Assembly (NCBI RefSeq): GCF_023093535.1
Contig: NZ_CP095757.1
Coordinates: 2,294,001-2,358,000 of the forward strand
DNA from: Halovivax limisalsi
GTDB lineage: Archaea; Halobacteriota; Halobacteria; Halobacteriales; Natrialbaceae
Direction: 5' to 3'
DNA: 64,000 bases
The number at the start of each line of letters is the position of its first letter. The first letter of the stretch is position 1. Of the stretch, positions 9,449-21,983 are shown piece by piece. A program made the translations under genes and the position numbers. The notes beneath the pieces are model-generated. The model did no database searches. It was not told where the DNA came from and saw nothing but the letters and a program-made list of their open reading frames with translations.

Positions 9449-10618
9449 CTACAGCGCCGACCAGCGCTTTCGCGCGTCGTTCCAGCCGGTCAGGTCGGCG
9501 ATCCAGCGTGCGGCGATCATCTTCTTCAGGTTGCGCGCCGGGAAGCCGCCGAACGTCCGCACAGGCACGCTGATGCCGAACGCGGGTTTGACGTCGTGGG
9601 CGACGGCGCGCTCCCCGACGGAGACGACGGTGCCCTTGTCCTCGTAGCGCCAGGACTGGAGCTTGCGACCCTCGATGGCGCGAGCGATGTTGGTGCCGAC
9701 GACCTCGGCGGCCTGCCAGGCGGCCTGGGCGGTCGGCGGCGCCGGGGCGTCGTTCTGTTCGACGATCGCCGAGTCCCCGATGGCGAAGACGCGCTCGTCG
9801 GAGGTCTGGAACGTCGAGGTCGCCTCGACCCGGTTGTGCTGGTTGTCGAGTTCCGCACCGTCGAGTGCGTCCTGGCCGGTGATGCCGCCCGTCCAGAGGA
9901 GGACGTCGTACTCGAGCGGGTCGCCCTCGTCGAAGTGGATCGCGTCCGCGGTCGCCTCGGTGATCGGATCGTCGGTGTGGATCCGGACGTTGGCGTCCTC
10001 GAGGCGTTCGCGGAGCGCGCCCTGGATCGACGGATCGTTGCCCGGGAAGATTTCCTCCATCGCCTCGACGATGTGGACGTCGATCGGGGCGCGGTGCTCG
10101 TCGCGGAACTCCGCGACCTCGCCGGCGGACTGGATGCCGGAGAGGCCGGCGCCGCCGATGACGATCTGGGCCGGATCGCCTCGCGTGGCCGCCTCGCCGG
10201 CCGCCTTGACGGCCTCGTGGATTTCGAGCGCGTCGTCGAGACTCTTGAGCGTGTACGACTCCGCTTCGAGACCGGGAATCCCGTAGAACGCCGTCCGGCT
10301 GCCCAGCGCGACCAGGACGTAATCGTAGGAGACGTCCGCCTCGGTCTCGAGTTCGACCACGCGTTCGTCGGTGTCCAGGCCGACGACGCGGTCGTTGACG
10401 AAGTTCGTCGTCTCGTCGGCGATCGAGCCGATCGGGATCGTGATGTCGGTCTGGACGGCCGGATCGCGGATGACCCGGTGGACTTCGTGCAGTACCAGGT
10501 GGTAGTCGATATCCGAGATCCAGGTGAGCGACGCGTCCCGACCGAGCGACGACTGGAGCGACTTGATCGCCCCGGCTCCGGCGTACCCAGAGCCGAGTAC
10601 GACGACGTCTGTACTCAT
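9449..10618 (-). CDS. Type II NADH dehydrogenase-like FAD oxidoreductase
   Basis: The 389-residue flavoprotein has the two dinucleotide-binding motifs of the NDH-2 / pyridine nucleotide-disulfide family: VVVLGSGYAGAGAI at the N-terminus for FAD and VIGGAGLSGIQSAGEVAEF in the middle for NAD(P)H. The FAD-contacting VFAIGDSAIVEQ lies near the C-terminus. NDH-2 enzymes pass electrons from NADH to menaquinone at the membrane without pumping ions. There is no clear transmembrane helix; the C-terminal RNLKKMIAARWIADL segment may be the usual membrane-surface helix. The ATG at 10618 precedes the FAD motif directly; the longer frame upstream would run into the arginase gene. Sulfide:quinone reductase is less likely, since no redox cysteine pair is seen. 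Confidence 0.85.
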   Translation of the reverse strand: MSTDVVVLGSGYAGAGAIKSLQSSLGRDASLTWISDIDYHLVLHEVHRVIRDPAVQTDITIPIGSIADETTNFVNDRVVGLDTDERVVELETEADVSYDYVLVALGSRTAFYGIPGLEAESYTLKSLDDALEIHEAVKAAGEAATRGDPAQIVIGGAGLSGIQSAGEVAEFRDEHRAPIDVHIVEAMEEIFPGNDPSIQGALRERLEDANVRIHTDDPITEATADAIHFDEGDPLEYDVLLWTGGITGQDALDGAELDNQHNRVEATSTFQTSDERVFAIGDSAIVEQNDAPAPPTAQAAWQAAEVVGTNIARAIEGRKLQSWRYEDKGTVVSVGERAVAHDVKPAFGISVPVRTFGGFPARNLKKMIAARWIADLTGWNDARKRWSAL

Positions 10619-10793
10619 GGCCGAACCTCGGGGTAGCTCCAATACAAAGGTGTTGAAACCCCGACCGCCGTGCGTGTAATTCTCACGCGAGAGGGCGAGT
10701 GCCGTCCGATCGGCGGGCATCGGTCGTTCGCCACGACGGGCATCGCGACCGGTCGGATCGAACGGAGCACGTCGATCCCGCGACCGAGCCCGC

Positions 10794-11714
10794 CTACAGG
10801 GTGCGTTTGCCGAACGCGCTGGCGACGACTTCGGTGGCGACGGAGGCGGTCTCGTTGGACTCGTCGAGGATCGGATTGACCTCGACGACGTCCATCGATC
10901 GCAGCGAGTCGTGTCGGTCGTGGTGATCGGCGACGGTTTCGAGCGCCGAGTGCGCCTCGCGATAGGTGACGCCGCCGCGGACGGGCGTCCCGACGCCGGG
11001 GGCGTGGGCCGGATCGAGCCAGTCCAGGTCCAGACTGACGTGGAGGCCGTCGGTCCCGCCGCTCGCCACCTCGAGCGCGTCTTCCACGACGGCCGTGATC
11101 CCGCGCTCGTCGATATCGGCCATCGTGAACGCCGAAATGGCGCTCTCGGTGATCGCGTCGCGTTCGCGGTCGTCGACGCTGCGCAGGCCGACGTAGGCGA
11201 CCGATTCTTCGGCGACGTTCGCCGCGCTGGCCCACTCCATCGACGCGAACTCGTCGTACCCGAGCGCGCCGGCCAGCGGCATGCCGTGGACGTTACCGCT
11301 GGGAGATGTCGTCGGCGTGTTGAGGTCCGCGTGGGCGTCGAACCAGATGACGCCGAGGGTCGACTCCCGGGACGCACCCTGCATCGTCCCCATCGAGATC
11401 GAGTGATCGCCCCCCAGGACGAGCGGGAACTGTCCGTCCTCGAGCGTCTGGGCGACGCGATCGCCGAGTTGCCGGCAGACGGCCGCCACTTCGTCGATGA
11501 ACTTCGCGTTCTCGACGTCGTCCGTCCGCCCCTCCGGATCGCGTTCCTCGGCCCGGGGGACGAACAGGTCACCCTCGTCCACTGATTCGACGCCGGCGGC
11601 GTCGAGCTGGGCTGCCAGCCCGGCGTACCTGATCGCCGACGGTCCCATGTCGACGCCTCGCCGGTTCGCCCCGAAGTCGACCGGCGCCCCGATGATCCGC
11701 ACGGTTCGGTTCAT
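10794..11714 (-). CDS. rocF: Arginase
   Basis: This enzyme hydrolyses arginine to ornithine and urea. The 306-residue protein has all the binuclear-manganese ligands of the ureohydrolase family: GGDHS (His104), DAHAD (Asp126, His128, Asp130) and SLDLDWLDP (Asp229, Asp231). The segment SGNVHGMPLA at 139-148 distinguishes arginases from agmatinases, and EVNP near 278-281 is also conserved. The gene stands alone on the minus strand, 175 bases upstream of the NADH dehydrogenase gene. It faces a divergent DtxR-like regulator, but nothing links the two functionally. Confidence 0.9.
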   Translation of the reverse strand: MNRTVRIIGAPVDFGANRRGVDMGPSAIRYAGLAAQLDAAGVESVDEGDLFVPRAEERDPEGRTDDVENAKFIDEVAAVCRQLGDRVAQTLEDGQFPLVLGGDHSISMGTMQGASRESTLGVIWFDAHADLNTPTTSPSGNVHGMPLAGALGYDEFASMEWASAANVAEESVAYVGLRSVDDRERDAITESAISAFTMADIDERGITAVVEDALEVASGGTDGLHVSLDLDWLDPAHAPGVGTPVRGGVTYREAHSALETVADHHDRHDSLRSMDVVEVNPILDESNETASVATEVVASAFGKRTL

Positions 11715-11826
11715 GTGCGTCCGTTCGTGAGATTTGACTAAAACGGTACTGCATCGGGCCGACGATCGACCGGATACACCGACGTGGCGACAGGTTTAGG
11801 GTCGGTGCGGTCGTCCGTTGGAGCGA

Positions 11827-12507
11827 ATGATGTTGAGCGACGTCATGGAAGATTACCTCAAGGTCATTTACCAGCTAGAACGCGACGGGGACGACCGCGT
11901 ACGGACGTCCGAAATCGCCGACGAGCTGGACGTGACGTCGCCGACAGTGACCAGCATGGTCGAAAAACTCGAAGATCGCGGCCTGCTCGACCGCGAGAAG
12001 TACAGCGGGGTCACGCTGACCGAGGAGGGGGCGACGGTCGCGATCGAGGTCGTCAGACACCACCGACTCCTCGAGGCCTATCTCGCCGAACACCTCGATT
12101 ACGACTGGGCGGACGTCCACGAGGAAGCCGACCGCCTCGAGCACCACATCAGCGAAAACTTCGAAGCGCGACTCGCTGAGGCGCTCGACGATCCGGCCGT
12201 CGACCCGCACGGCTCGCCCATTCCCGGCGCCGACCTCGAACCGCCGACGCCCCCGTCGGGCGAGGTCCTCGCCGCGTTCGACCCCGGCGACGTGGTCGTC
12301 GTCGAGGAAGTGGCCGACGACGACCCGGAGATGCTGTGTTATCTCTCCGAACGCGGCGTCGAACCCGGCGTCGAACTGGAGATCACCGAAGTCGCTCCGT
12401 TCGGCATGGTCACGGCGCGTCCCGTCGATGGTGATCGCGAACTCTCTCTGCCCGAGGACGTCGCCGGTCGAGTCCGCGTTCGGGAACCCGTCGACGCTCG
12501 AACCTGA
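11827..12507 (+). CDS. DtxR/MntR-family metal-dependent transcriptional regulator
   Basis: The 226-residue regulator has an N-terminal winged helix (MEDYLKVIYQLERDG followed by TSEIADELDVTSPTVTSMVEKLEDRGLL). Next come a dimerisation and metal-binding region rich in His and Glu (VRHHRLLEAYLAEHL to EADRLEHHIS) and a C-terminal FeoA/SH3-like domain from about residue 155. Proteins of this type repress iron or manganese uptake genes when loaded with Fe(II) or Mn(II). A gtttag element about 30 bases upstream supports the start at one of the two adjacent ATGs (11827 or 11830). Which metal it senses cannot be told from sequence. Confidence 0.9.
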   Translation: MMLSDVMEDYLKVIYQLERDGDDRVRTSEIADELDVTSPTVTSMVEKLEDRGLLDREKYSGVTLTEEGATVAIEVVRHHRLLEAYLAEHLDYDWADVHEEADRLEHHISENFEARLAEALDDPAVDPHGSPIPGADLEPPTPPSGEVLAAFDPGDVVVVEEVADDDPEMLCYLSERGVEPGVELEITEVAPFGMVTARPVDGDRELSLPEDVAGRVRVREPVDART

Positions 12508-12593
12508 CGGCCCGTCGACCGGTGGTGCCCACGCGACGTATCGACGGACCGCGCTGCCGGAATTGTACGGAGAAGAACGCCGTGACCACGCCA

Positions 12594-12600
12594 CTTAAGG
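12594..12600 (+). promoter_or_regulatory. TATA-like element of the winged-helix regulator gene
   Basis: The cttaagg motif lies 28 bases before the ATG at 12625, which fits a leaderless transcript. Confidence 0.5.
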
Positions 12601-12624
12601 AATTATGCTGCGAATCGGTCGACA

Positions 12625-13155
12625 ATGTCATCGATCGAACTCACGTCCAGCCAGAAGATGATCTTGCGCGCCTTGACGGACTTACACGCGGGGACCGAGG
12701 CGGCCATCAAGGGCGAAGATATCGCGGCGCAGGTCGATCGCAATCCGGGGACGATCCGAAACCAGATGCAGAGTCTGAAAGCCCTCCAGCTGGTCGAGGG
12801 CGTCCCCGGCCCGAAAGGGGGCTACAAACCGACCGCAAAGGCCTACGAGGCCCTCGGCGTCCAGCAACTCGACGAACCGGCGCCCGTCCCCATCGCGGTC
12901 GACGGCGAGCCGATCGACGACGTCGTCGTCGAGGAGATCGACCTCTCGAGCGTCCACCACCCCGACCTCTGCCGGGCCGAGATCCACGTCCAGGGGTCGA
13001 TCGACGTCGCAGACGGAGATCGCGTTCGCGTCGGCCCGACGCCGCTCTCGAAACTCGTCGTCGACGGCACCCTCGACGGGAAGGACGACACCGACAACGT
13101 CCTCATCCTCCGCATCGAGGAGATGATCGCGCCCGCCGAGGAGTCCGACCACTGA
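12625..13155 (+). CDS. Winged-helix transcriptional regulator (Rrf2-like)
   Basis: The 176-residue protein begins with a winged helix-turn-helix (LTSSQKMILRALTDL, then GEDIAAQVDRNPGTIRNQMQSLKALQLV, and a wing PGPKGGYKPT). The C-terminal half (about 85-170) is an acidic beta-rich domain without recognised ligand residues. It contains no cysteine cluster for an iron-sulfur site, so redox sensing of the IscR kind is not supported. It follows the DtxR-like regulator in the same direction but has its own TATA-like element, so the two are probably transcribed separately. Target genes are unknown. Confidence 0.8.
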   Translation: MSSIELTSSQKMILRALTDLHAGTEAAIKGEDIAAQVDRNPGTIRNQMQSLKALQLVEGVPGPKGGYKPTAKAYEALGVQQLDEPAPVPIAVDGEPIDDVVVEEIDLSSVHHPDLCRAEIHVQGSIDVADGDRVRVGPTPLSKLVVDGTLDGKDDTDNVLILRIEEMIAPAEESDH

Positions 13156-13324
13156 CGAACGAGGCTGGATCTCTCCGAATCCGCTCTCTCTGAGTATCTC
13201 GGTCGGACGGTTCCGCATCTTCGGACTGGACGCCCCGTTCTCCCGTTCGAGTTGGTCCGCCGGTAGCACGGAGATCGTCGATCGACAACGAAGTAGAACG
13301 GTACGCGTCGACGGACGGCCCCGT

Positions 13325-15796
13325 CTACTCCGAATCGGAGCCGTCCGGAGCGAGCGAGAGGACGTCCACGCTCGCGACGGCGTCCTCTGAGTCGACGTCC
13401 ATCACGGTGACGCCCATCGTGTTTCGCCCGACCGTGGAGATCTCGCCCGCGCGCGTTCGCATGATCTGGCCGCGTTCGCTCATGATGACCAGGTGGTCCT
13501 CCGGCGTCACGGCCTTCAGCGCGGTCACCGGACCGTTCCGGTCTTCGGTCTTGATGTCGATGAGACCCTTGCCGTAGCGCGACTGGGTGCGGTACTCGGA
13601 GAGGAGCGTTCGCTTGCCGTAGCCGTTCTCGGTGACCGTCAACAGGGCGCGGTCGTCGCCGGCGTCCGTGGCGACGAGCCCGGCGACGGCGTCGCCGTCC
13701 TCGAGATCGATGCCGTTGACGCCGCGGGCGTTGCGCCCCATCGCGCGCGCTTCGGTCTCGTCGAAGCGGATGGTCATGCCCCGCTCGGTCCCGATGACGA
13801 GGTCTTTCGTGCCGTCGGTCACCTCGACGTCGACGAGCGCGTCGCCCGCCTCGAGCGAGGCGGCGATGATGCCCGTCGTGAGGATGTTGTCGAACTCGTC
13901 GCCGCAGGTCCGCTTGACGTAGCCGTTTCGCGTGACCATCGTCACGTACTCGTCGTCGCCGAAGGCGTCCGTGTCGACGATGGCCGTGAGTTCCTCGCCC
14001 GGATCGAGGTCGAGGATGTTGACCGCGGACTTGCCCCGGGCCGTCCGGCTCATTTCGGGGATCTCGTAGGCCTTGAGCTGGTAGACCTGGCCCTGATTGG
14101 TGAAACAGAGCAGGTAGTCGTGGGTGTTGGCCTGGAAGACGGTCGTCACCCGATCGCCCTCCTTGACGTCGCAGCCGATGATGCCCTTCCCGCCGCGACC
14201 CTGCGGGTCGAAGTTCGAGACGGGCATGCGCTTGACGTAATCGTCCTCGGTCATGACGATGAGGACCTCTTCTTCGGGAATGAGATCCTCGTGCGTGACG
14301 GTGCCGACGTCCTCGATGATCGAGGTGCGCCGATCGTCATCGTACTCGTCCTTGATCGCCCGGAGCTCGTCCGTGATGACCTCGAGCAACCGCGATTCGT
14401 TCTCCAGGATCTCGGTCAGGTGCTCGATTTCGGCCTGGACGTCCTCGTACTCCTCCTTTATCTCGGCGGCCTCCATGTTGGTGAGGCTGCCGAGTTGCAT
14501 GCGGACGATGTGGGCCGCCTGCATCTCGGAGAAGCCGAACTCGTTCTCGAGGCCGGTGCGGGCCTCGTCGCGGTTCTCGGAATTGCGGATGAGTTCGACC
14601 ACGTCGTCGATCATGTCGAGCGCCTTGAGCCGCCCTTCGAGGATGTGGGCGCGCTCTTCGGCTTCGGCGAGGTCGTGTTCGGAGCGTCTGCGGACGACCT
14701 CGCGGCGGTGGGAGACGTACTCCTCCAGGGTCTCCTTCAGCGTCAGGACCTGCGGTTGCCCGTCGACCAGCGCGAGATTGATGACGCCGAAGGTCTTCTC
14801 GAGGTGGTTCTCGAGCAGCCGGTTCTTGACGATCTCCGTGTTCGCGCCGCGCTTGAGTTCGACGACGATCCGGACGCCGTTGCGGTCGGACTCGTCGCGC
14901 AGGTCGGAGATCCCCTCGATGACGCCCTCGTTGACGTCGTCGGCGATCCGCTCGACCAGCTTCGCCTTGTTCTGCTGGTAGGGCAGCTCCGTGATGACGA
15001 TGCGATCGCGATCGGGTTTCCAGTCTTCGACCTCGAACTCCGCGCGGACGCGGATGCGACCGCGGCCGGTCTTGTACGCCGAGTAGATGGCGTCCCGGCC
15101 GACGATGTTCGCCCCCGTCGGGAAGTCGGGCCCTTTGACGTGCTCCATCAGGTCCTCGACGGTGGCCTCGGGGTTCTCGATCAACTCGATCGTCGCGTCG
15201 ATCACCTCGCCGAGGTTGTGCGGCGGGATGTTCGTCGACATGCCGACCGCGATCCCCGACGAGCCGTTGACCAGCAGGTTGGGAAACGCCGAGGGAAGCA
15301 CCGTCGGTTCCTGCAGGCGATCGTCGTAGTTCGCCTGGAAGTCGATCGTGTCCTTCTCGATGTCGGTCAGCAACTCCTCGGCGATGGGGGCCATCCGGGC
15401 CTCCGTGTACCGCGGGGCGGCCGGCGGGTCGCCGTCCATCGACCCGAAGTTGCCCTGGCCGTCGACCAGCGGGTAGCGCATCGAGAAGTCCTGGGCCATC
15501 CGCACCAGCGCGTCGTAGATCGGACTGTCGCCGTGGGGGTGGTAGTCACCCATCGTCTCGCCCACCACGGACGAGGACTTGCGGTGACTCGACCCGCTGG
15601 TGACGCCCATCTCGTGCATCGCGTACAGAATCCGCCGGTGGACGGGTTTCAGCCCGTCCCGCACGTCCGGCAGGGCCCGTCCCGCGATGACGCTCATCGC
15701 GTAGTCGATGTAACTCTGCTCCATCTCGTCTTCGATCCGAACGGTCTCGACCGTCCGGGCGTCGACGTCCGTCGGATCCGGGGCTTCAGAACTCAT
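13325..15796 (-). CDS. gyrA: DNA gyrase subunit A
   Basis: GyrA is the DNA cleavage and wrapping subunit of gyrase, which introduces negative supercoils using ATP. The 823-residue protein has the catalytic tyrosine in APRYTEARM (Tyr130). It has an intact quinolone-region motif [13 protein letters not shown], with Ser91 and Asp95 at the positions of E. coli Ser83 and Asp87. It also has a GyrA box QGRGGKG at 532-538, which separates true gyrase from topoisomerase IV. The C-terminal half contains the repeated blades of the DNA-wrapping beta-pinwheel. It lies downstream of gyrB on the same strand, separated by a 300-base hairpin-rich spacer, and is probably cotranscribed with it. Confidence 0.98.
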   Translation of the reverse strand: MSSEAPDPTDVDARTVETVRIEDEMEQSYIDYAMSVIAGRALPDVRDGLKPVHRRILYAMHEMGVTSGSSHRKSSSVVGETMGDYHPHGDSPIYDALVRMAQDFSMRYPLVDGQGNFGSMDGDPPAAPRYTEARMAPIAEELLTDIEKDTIDFQANYDDRLQEPTVLPSAFPNLLVNGSSGIAVGMSTNIPPHNLGEVIDATIELIENPEATVEDLMEHVKGPDFPTGANIVGRDAIYSAYKTGRGRIRVRAEFEVEDWKPDRDRIVITELPYQQNKAKLVERIADDVNEGVIEGISDLRDESDRNGVRIVVELKRGANTEIVKNRLLENHLEKTFGVINLALVDGQPQVLTLKETLEEYVSHRREVVRRRSEHDLAEAEERAHILEGRLKALDMIDDVVELIRNSENRDEARTGLENEFGFSEMQAAHIVRMQLGSLTNMEAAEIKEEYEDVQAEIEHLTEILENESRLLEVITDELRAIKDEYDDDRRTSIIEDVGTVTHEDLIPEEEVLIVMTEDDYVKRMPVSNFDPQGRGGKGIIGCDVKEGDRVTTVFQANTHDYLLCFTNQGQVYQLKAYEIPEMSRTARGKSAVNILDLDPGEELTAIVDTDAFGDDEYVTMVTRNGYVKRTCGDEFDNILTTGIIAASLEAGDALVDVEVTDGTKDLVIGTERGMTIRFDETEARAMGRNARGVNGIDLEDGDAVAGLVATDAGDDRALLTVTENGYGKRTLLSEYRTQSRYGKGLIDIKTEDRNGPVTALKAVTPEDHLVIMSERGQIMRTRAGEISTVGRNTMGVTVMDVDSEDAVASVDVLSLAPDGSDSE

Positions 15797-15800
15797 ATCT

Positions 15801-16080
15801 CAAAATCTTGGGTTCGTTAGCGTTCGGCTCGGTGGCGGCGCTGGCAGTCGTCTCAACTGGTGCGGTAGCGGTAGTTCTCAGGCTGTTCCACCGCGAGCGC
15901 GGCCGCCTTGCGGCCGCGCGAGCGGGCCGACGACCGGTGTGGTAGCCGCGCTTCGCGCGGCTGTAACGGAGGGAGGAGTGCTTTTCATCGAAGCTGAGCG
16001 GGATCGAAGATCCCGCGATGTCCAAAAGAGCCGTACGGCTCTTTTGAAGATTTTGCCGAGGGCGCGCCGGAGGCGCGCCC
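15801..16080 (-). other. Multi-hairpin element between gyrB and gyrA, candidate structured RNA
   Basis: The gyrB-gyrA spacer holds five perfect stem-loops. They are 15897-15919 (10-bp stem, 3-base loop, extended by 4 more pairs to 15891-15925 across a mismatch), 15944-15962 (8 bp, 3-base loop), 15998-16016 (8 bp, 3-base loop), 16024-16045 (an uninterrupted 22-base palindrome) and 16060-16080 (9 bp, 3-base loop). In addition caaaatctt at 15801-15809 and aagattttg at 16047-16055 form a 9-bp inverted repeat about 240 bases apart that encloses four of the hairpins. In the gyrBA transcript this would make a closed multi-branch structure ending a few bases before the gyrA ATG. No convincing protein is encoded here. 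It could be a structured RNA, an mRNA processing site or a repeated intergenic element. Confidence 0.6.
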
Positions 16081-16096
16081 GCAGCGCAAAAGTTCG

Positions 16097-18334
<2,238 letters not shown>

Positions 18335-18357
18335 CCGCCACTGTTACGGATTTCCTA

Positions 18358-20790
18358 ATGACGTCGTTCCAGTCGTCGCTCGGCGACGAATCCGCGATCG
18401 CCGAAGAGCTGGCCGAGAGCCAGCAGGCGATCTCGATCGCCGAGTTCTTCGAGAAGAACAAGCACATGCTCGGCTTCGACAGCGGGGCGCGGGGCCTCGT
18501 GACGGCCGTCAAGGAGGCCGTCGACAACGCCCTCGACGCCGCCGAGGAGGCGGGCATCCTCCCGGATATCTACGTCGAGATCCAGGACGAGGGCCAGTAC
18601 TACCGGCTGATCGTCGAGGACAACGGCCCGGGAATCACGAAGGAGTCGCTGCCGAAAGTCTTCGGGAAACTCCTCTACGGTTCGCGCTTTCACGTTCGCG
18701 AGCAAAACCGCGGCCAGCAGGGGATCGGCATCTCCGCGGCCGTCCTCTACTCGCAGCTGACGAGCGGCAAACCGGCGAAGATCACCAGCCGGACGCAGGG
18801 CTCGCCCGACGCCCAGTACTACGAGCTCATCGTCGACACCGACGAGAACGAACCCGAGATCAGCGTCGATCGGGAGACGACCTGGGATCGCCCCCACGGG
18901 ACGCGCATCGAACTGGAGATGGAGGCGAACATGCGCGCCCGGAGCCAGCTCCACGACTACATCAAGCACACCGCGGTCGTCAACCCCCACGCCCGCATCG
19001 AGCTGGTCGAACCGAACGACCACTTCAAGTTCGAGCGCGCGACGGACCAGCTCCCCGAGGAGACCGAGGAGATCCGACCGCACCCCCACGGGGTCGAACT
19101 CGGCACCGTCATCAAGATGCTCGACGGGACGGACTCGCACTCGATCTCGGGATTCCTCCAGAACGAGTTCACCCGCGTCGGGAAGAAGACCGCCGAGTCG
19201 GTCATCGACAACTTCCGGGATCGCCACTACGGCCGGGAGATGAGCTGGTCGGCGCCCGTCTCCGGCGAGGACGTCGACGTCGCTGGAGCCGTCACCGACG
19301 CGACGGCGAACAAGGGCGCCCAGGCCACAGCGGACTTCGCCACGGCCGTCGCCGCGGCGATCGACGACGTCGATCGCGTCGCCCACCACGACGTCGAGCG
19401 GATCGTCGACGACGTCGCCGACGGCGTCGAGGACGACCACGGGACGACGTTCGGCGTCACGGTTCGAGAGAACGCCGTCGAAGCTGCCTGGACGGAACTG
19501 GTGCCGATCGCCGACCCTGACGGGGACGAGGAGGGCGCCGCCGAGGACGGACGGATCGCCGCCGATCTCTATCGGCTGGTCGACGGGGCGACGAGTTCAC
19601 GGAAGGACGACGCCGTCCTCGACGCGTTCGCCTCGCGGCTCGCGGGCAAGTTCGCCGACGAGGACGACCCACGCCACCGGCTGAACCGGACGCGGCTCCG
19701 GTCCCACGTCGATCGCGCCGCCGACATGACCGAGGAGCGCGACGACGCGAGTTTCGGCGACACCGCCCGCGAGAACGTCACCGACGCACTCTGGGACCGG
19801 ATGCGGACGGTCCCCGACGACCCCCCGCTGGTTCGCGAACTCACCGACGACCGGGACGCCTCGAGCGACCTCGTGGAGGCGATGCGCGAGACCGACATCA
19901 TGGCGCCGCCGACGCGGTGTCTCTCACCGATCACGGACGACCTCATCGAGGCGGGGCTCAAGAAGGAGTTCGACGCGGACTTCTACGCCGCGGCCACGCG
20001 CGACGCGGGCGTCTCCGCCGGCGATCCGTTCATCGTCGAGGCCGGGATCGCCTACGGCGGCGAACTCGAGGCCGAGGGTACTGCCGACGTCCTCCGCTTT
20101 GCGAACCGCGTTCCGCTGGTCTACCAGCGCGGCGCGTGTGCGACGACCGACGTCGTCAAGTCCATCGGCTGGCGCAACTACGGCCTCGACCAGCCGGGCG
20201 GCTCCGGCCTGCCGAACGGGCCGGCGGTGATCATGGTCCACGTGGCCTCGACGAACGTGCCCTTCACGAGCGAGTCGAAGGACGCGGTCGCGAACGTACC
20301 CGAGATCGAAGACGAGATCGAACTGGCGATCCGCGAGGCCGCGCGCGAGCTCAAACGCTACCTGAACAAACGCCGCTCGATGCAACAGCGCCGCGAGAAG
20401 CGCAACAAACTCGGGACCATCCTTCCGGAGATGGCCGAAAAGCTCGCGACCGTCACCGGGCGAGAACCGCTCGATATCGACGATTCCATCGCGCGAATCA
20501 TGAACAACGTGCTCGTCGAACGCTCCGTCGAGGGCGGGTCGGTCACGATCACGGTCGAAAACAACTCGTCGTCGAACGCCGACGTCGAACTGACCGATAT
20601 CGTCACCGCCGAACCCCGGAAGACCAACGGCGCGCAGGTGATCGAGATGGACGGGGAGTGGTTCGTCAAGTGGTCCGAGACCGTGAGTTCGGGAGACGAA
20701 GCGACGTTCGAGTACGACGTCGACGGCGAGGCCGAGTTCGATCTCGACGTGTCGGGCATCGAGGAGGAACTGCTGACGGTGGACGCATAA
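18358..20790 (+). CDS. top6B: DNA topoisomerase VI subunit B
   Basis: Top6B is the GHKL ATPase subunit of topoisomerase VI, which relaxes and decatenates DNA by double-strand passage. The 810-residue protein shows [22 protein letters not shown] and [14 protein letters not shown] in the ATPase domain (1-230). The H2TH and transducer regions are recognisable by [11 protein letters not shown] near 520 and the AYGG and [12 protein letters not shown] segments. A beta-sandwich C-terminal domain (about 720-810, [20 protein letters not shown]) resembles the Ig-like domain seen in some archaeal Top6B. It is much longer than the roughly 530-residue Sulfolobus protein because of an acidic insert at about 300-510 that contains a two-copy motif (see findings). 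It is two bases upstream of top6A. Confidence 0.97.
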   Translation: MTSFQSSLGDESAIAEELAESQQAISIAEFFEKNKHMLGFDSGARGLVTAVKEAVDNALDAAEEAGILPDIYVEIQDEGQYYRLIVEDNGPGITKESLPKVFGKLLYGSRFHVREQNRGQQGIGISAAVLYSQLTSGKPAKITSRTQGSPDAQYYELIVDTDENEPEISVDRETTWDRPHGTRIELEMEANMRARSQLHDYIKHTAVVNPHARIELVEPNDHFKFERATDQLPEETEEIRPHPHGVELGTVIKMLDGTDSHSISGFLQNEFTRVGKKTAESVIDNFRDRHYGREMSWSAPVSGEDVDVAGAVTDATANKGAQATADFATAVAAAIDDVDRVAHHDVERIVDDVADGVEDDHGTTFGVTVRENAVEAAWTELVPIADPDGDEEGAAEDGRIAADLYRLVDGATSSRKDDAVLDAFASRLAGKFADEDDPRHRLNRTRLRSHVDRAADMTEERDDASFGDTARENVTDALWDRMRTVPDDPPLVRELTDDRDASSDLVEAMRETDIMAPPTRCLSPITDDLIEAGLKKEFDADFYAAATRDAGVSAGDPFIVEAGIAYGGELEAEGTADVLRFANRVPLVYQRGACATTDVVKSIGWRNYGLDQPGGSGLPNGPAVIMVHVASTNVPFTSESKDAVANVPEIEDEIELAIREAARELKRYLNKRRSMQQRREKRNKLGTILPEMAEKLATVTGREPLDIDDSIARIMNNVLVERSVEGGSVTITVENNSSSNADVELTDIVTAEPRKTNGAQVIEMDGEWFVKWSETVSSGDEATFEYDVDGEAEFDLDVSGIEEELLTVDA

Positions 20791-20792
20791 TC

Positions 20793-21893
20793 ATGAGCAC
20801 GGATTCTACGTTGAACGAGGAGGAAGCGCGCGAACAGCTACTGGATCTGGCTGCGGACTTCTACGACCAGTTCGCGGCGGGCGACGTTCCAAAGATGCAG
20901 ATCCCGACCCGGACCAAGTCGAACATCGAGTACGACGAGGAGAAGGACGTCTGGGTCTACGGCGACCGCAGCAGCACGCGAAGTGCGAAGTCGGTTTCGG
21001 GCGCCCAGAAACTACTCAAGGCGACCTACACCATCGATTTCCTCGCCGAACAGCTCGATCAAGATCGCTCGTCCACCCTGCGTGAGCTGTACTACCTCTC
21101 CGAGTCCTGGGATCTCGACGAGGCGCAGTTCAACACGCAGGACGAGTCGAACAACCTCATCGAGGACTTAGAGATCGTCAGCGAGGTCAAGCGCGAGGAC
21201 TTCCACATGCGCCCGGAGGAGTCCGGTGCGAAGGTAATGGGGCCGCTCCTCCTCAGGGAGCAGACCCGACGCGGCGACCGCGAGATCCACTGCCAGAAGG
21301 ACGTCGGCCAGGGCGGGTACCAGATCCCGAACAATCCGGATACGATCGAGTTCCTCGACAACGAGGCGGAGTTCGTCCTCGCCGTCGAGACCGGCGGCAT
21401 GCGGGATCGGCTCGTCGAGAACGGGTTCGACGACGAGTACGACTGTATCGTCGTCCACCTGGGCGGACAGCCGGCTCGGGCGACGCGCCGGTTGACCAAG
21501 CGCATGCACGACGAACTCGGCCTTCCGGTCACCGTCTTCACTGACGGTGACCCGTGGTCCTACCGGATCTTCGGCTCCGTCGCCTACGGATCGATCAAGT
21601 CCGCCCACCTCTCCGAGTACCTCGCGACGCCCGAAGCGCAGTTCATCGGCATCCAGCCGGCCGACATCGTCGAGTACGACCTGCCGACGGATCCGCTCAG
21701 CGACTCGGACGTCAACGCACTCGAGAGCGAACTCGAGGATCCGCGGTTCCAGACCGACTACTGGGAGGAGCAGATCGAACTCCAACTCGAGATCGAGAAG
21801 AAGTCCGAACAGCAGTCGCTGGCCGCGCGCGGGCTCGACTTCGTCACCGACACCTACCTGCCGACTCGCCTCGAGGAGATGGGCGTCTTCTAG
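20793..21893 (+). CDS. top6A: DNA topoisomerase VI subunit A (Spo11-like)
   Basis: Top6A is the DNA-cleaving subunit and the archaeal relative of Spo11. The 366-residue protein has the winged-helix domain with [13 protein letters not shown], where Tyr101 is the expected nucleophile by alignment with Spo11 RDIFYS. Its TOPRIM domain shows AVETGG and the [13 protein letters not shown] acidic site. Length is normal for the family. It starts two bases after the top6B stop, so the subunits are made from one transcript. With gyrBA next door, both type II topoisomerases of the cell lie in one block. Confidence 0.97.
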   Translation: MSTDSTLNEEEAREQLLDLAADFYDQFAAGDVPKMQIPTRTKSNIEYDEEKDVWVYGDRSSTRSAKSVSGAQKLLKATYTIDFLAEQLDQDRSSTLRELYYLSESWDLDEAQFNTQDESNNLIEDLEIVSEVKREDFHMRPEESGAKVMGPLLLREQTRRGDREIHCQKDVGQGGYQIPNNPDTIEFLDNEAEFVLAVETGGMRDRLVENGFDDEYDCIVVHLGGQPARATRRLTKRMHDELGLPVTVFTDGDPWSYRIFGSVAYGSIKSAHLSEYLATPEAQFIGIQPADIVEYDLPTDPLSDSDVNALESELEDPRFQTDYWEEQIELQLEIEKKSEQQSLAARGLDFVTDTYLPTRLEEMGVF

Positions 21894-21983
21894 GCGAGCG
21901 GGTCGCTCGTCGACCGGCCGTCGTCGGCGGTCGCCGACGTCCAGTGCAACATCCTTTTGCCGGGTTCCGTCGAATCTCCAGTA

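Noticed and set aside
10619-11572. Long N-terminal extension of the NADH dehydrogenase frame into the arginase gene
   Set aside because: It is an out-of-frame shadow of arginase, and the FAD motif follows the ATG at 10618 directly.
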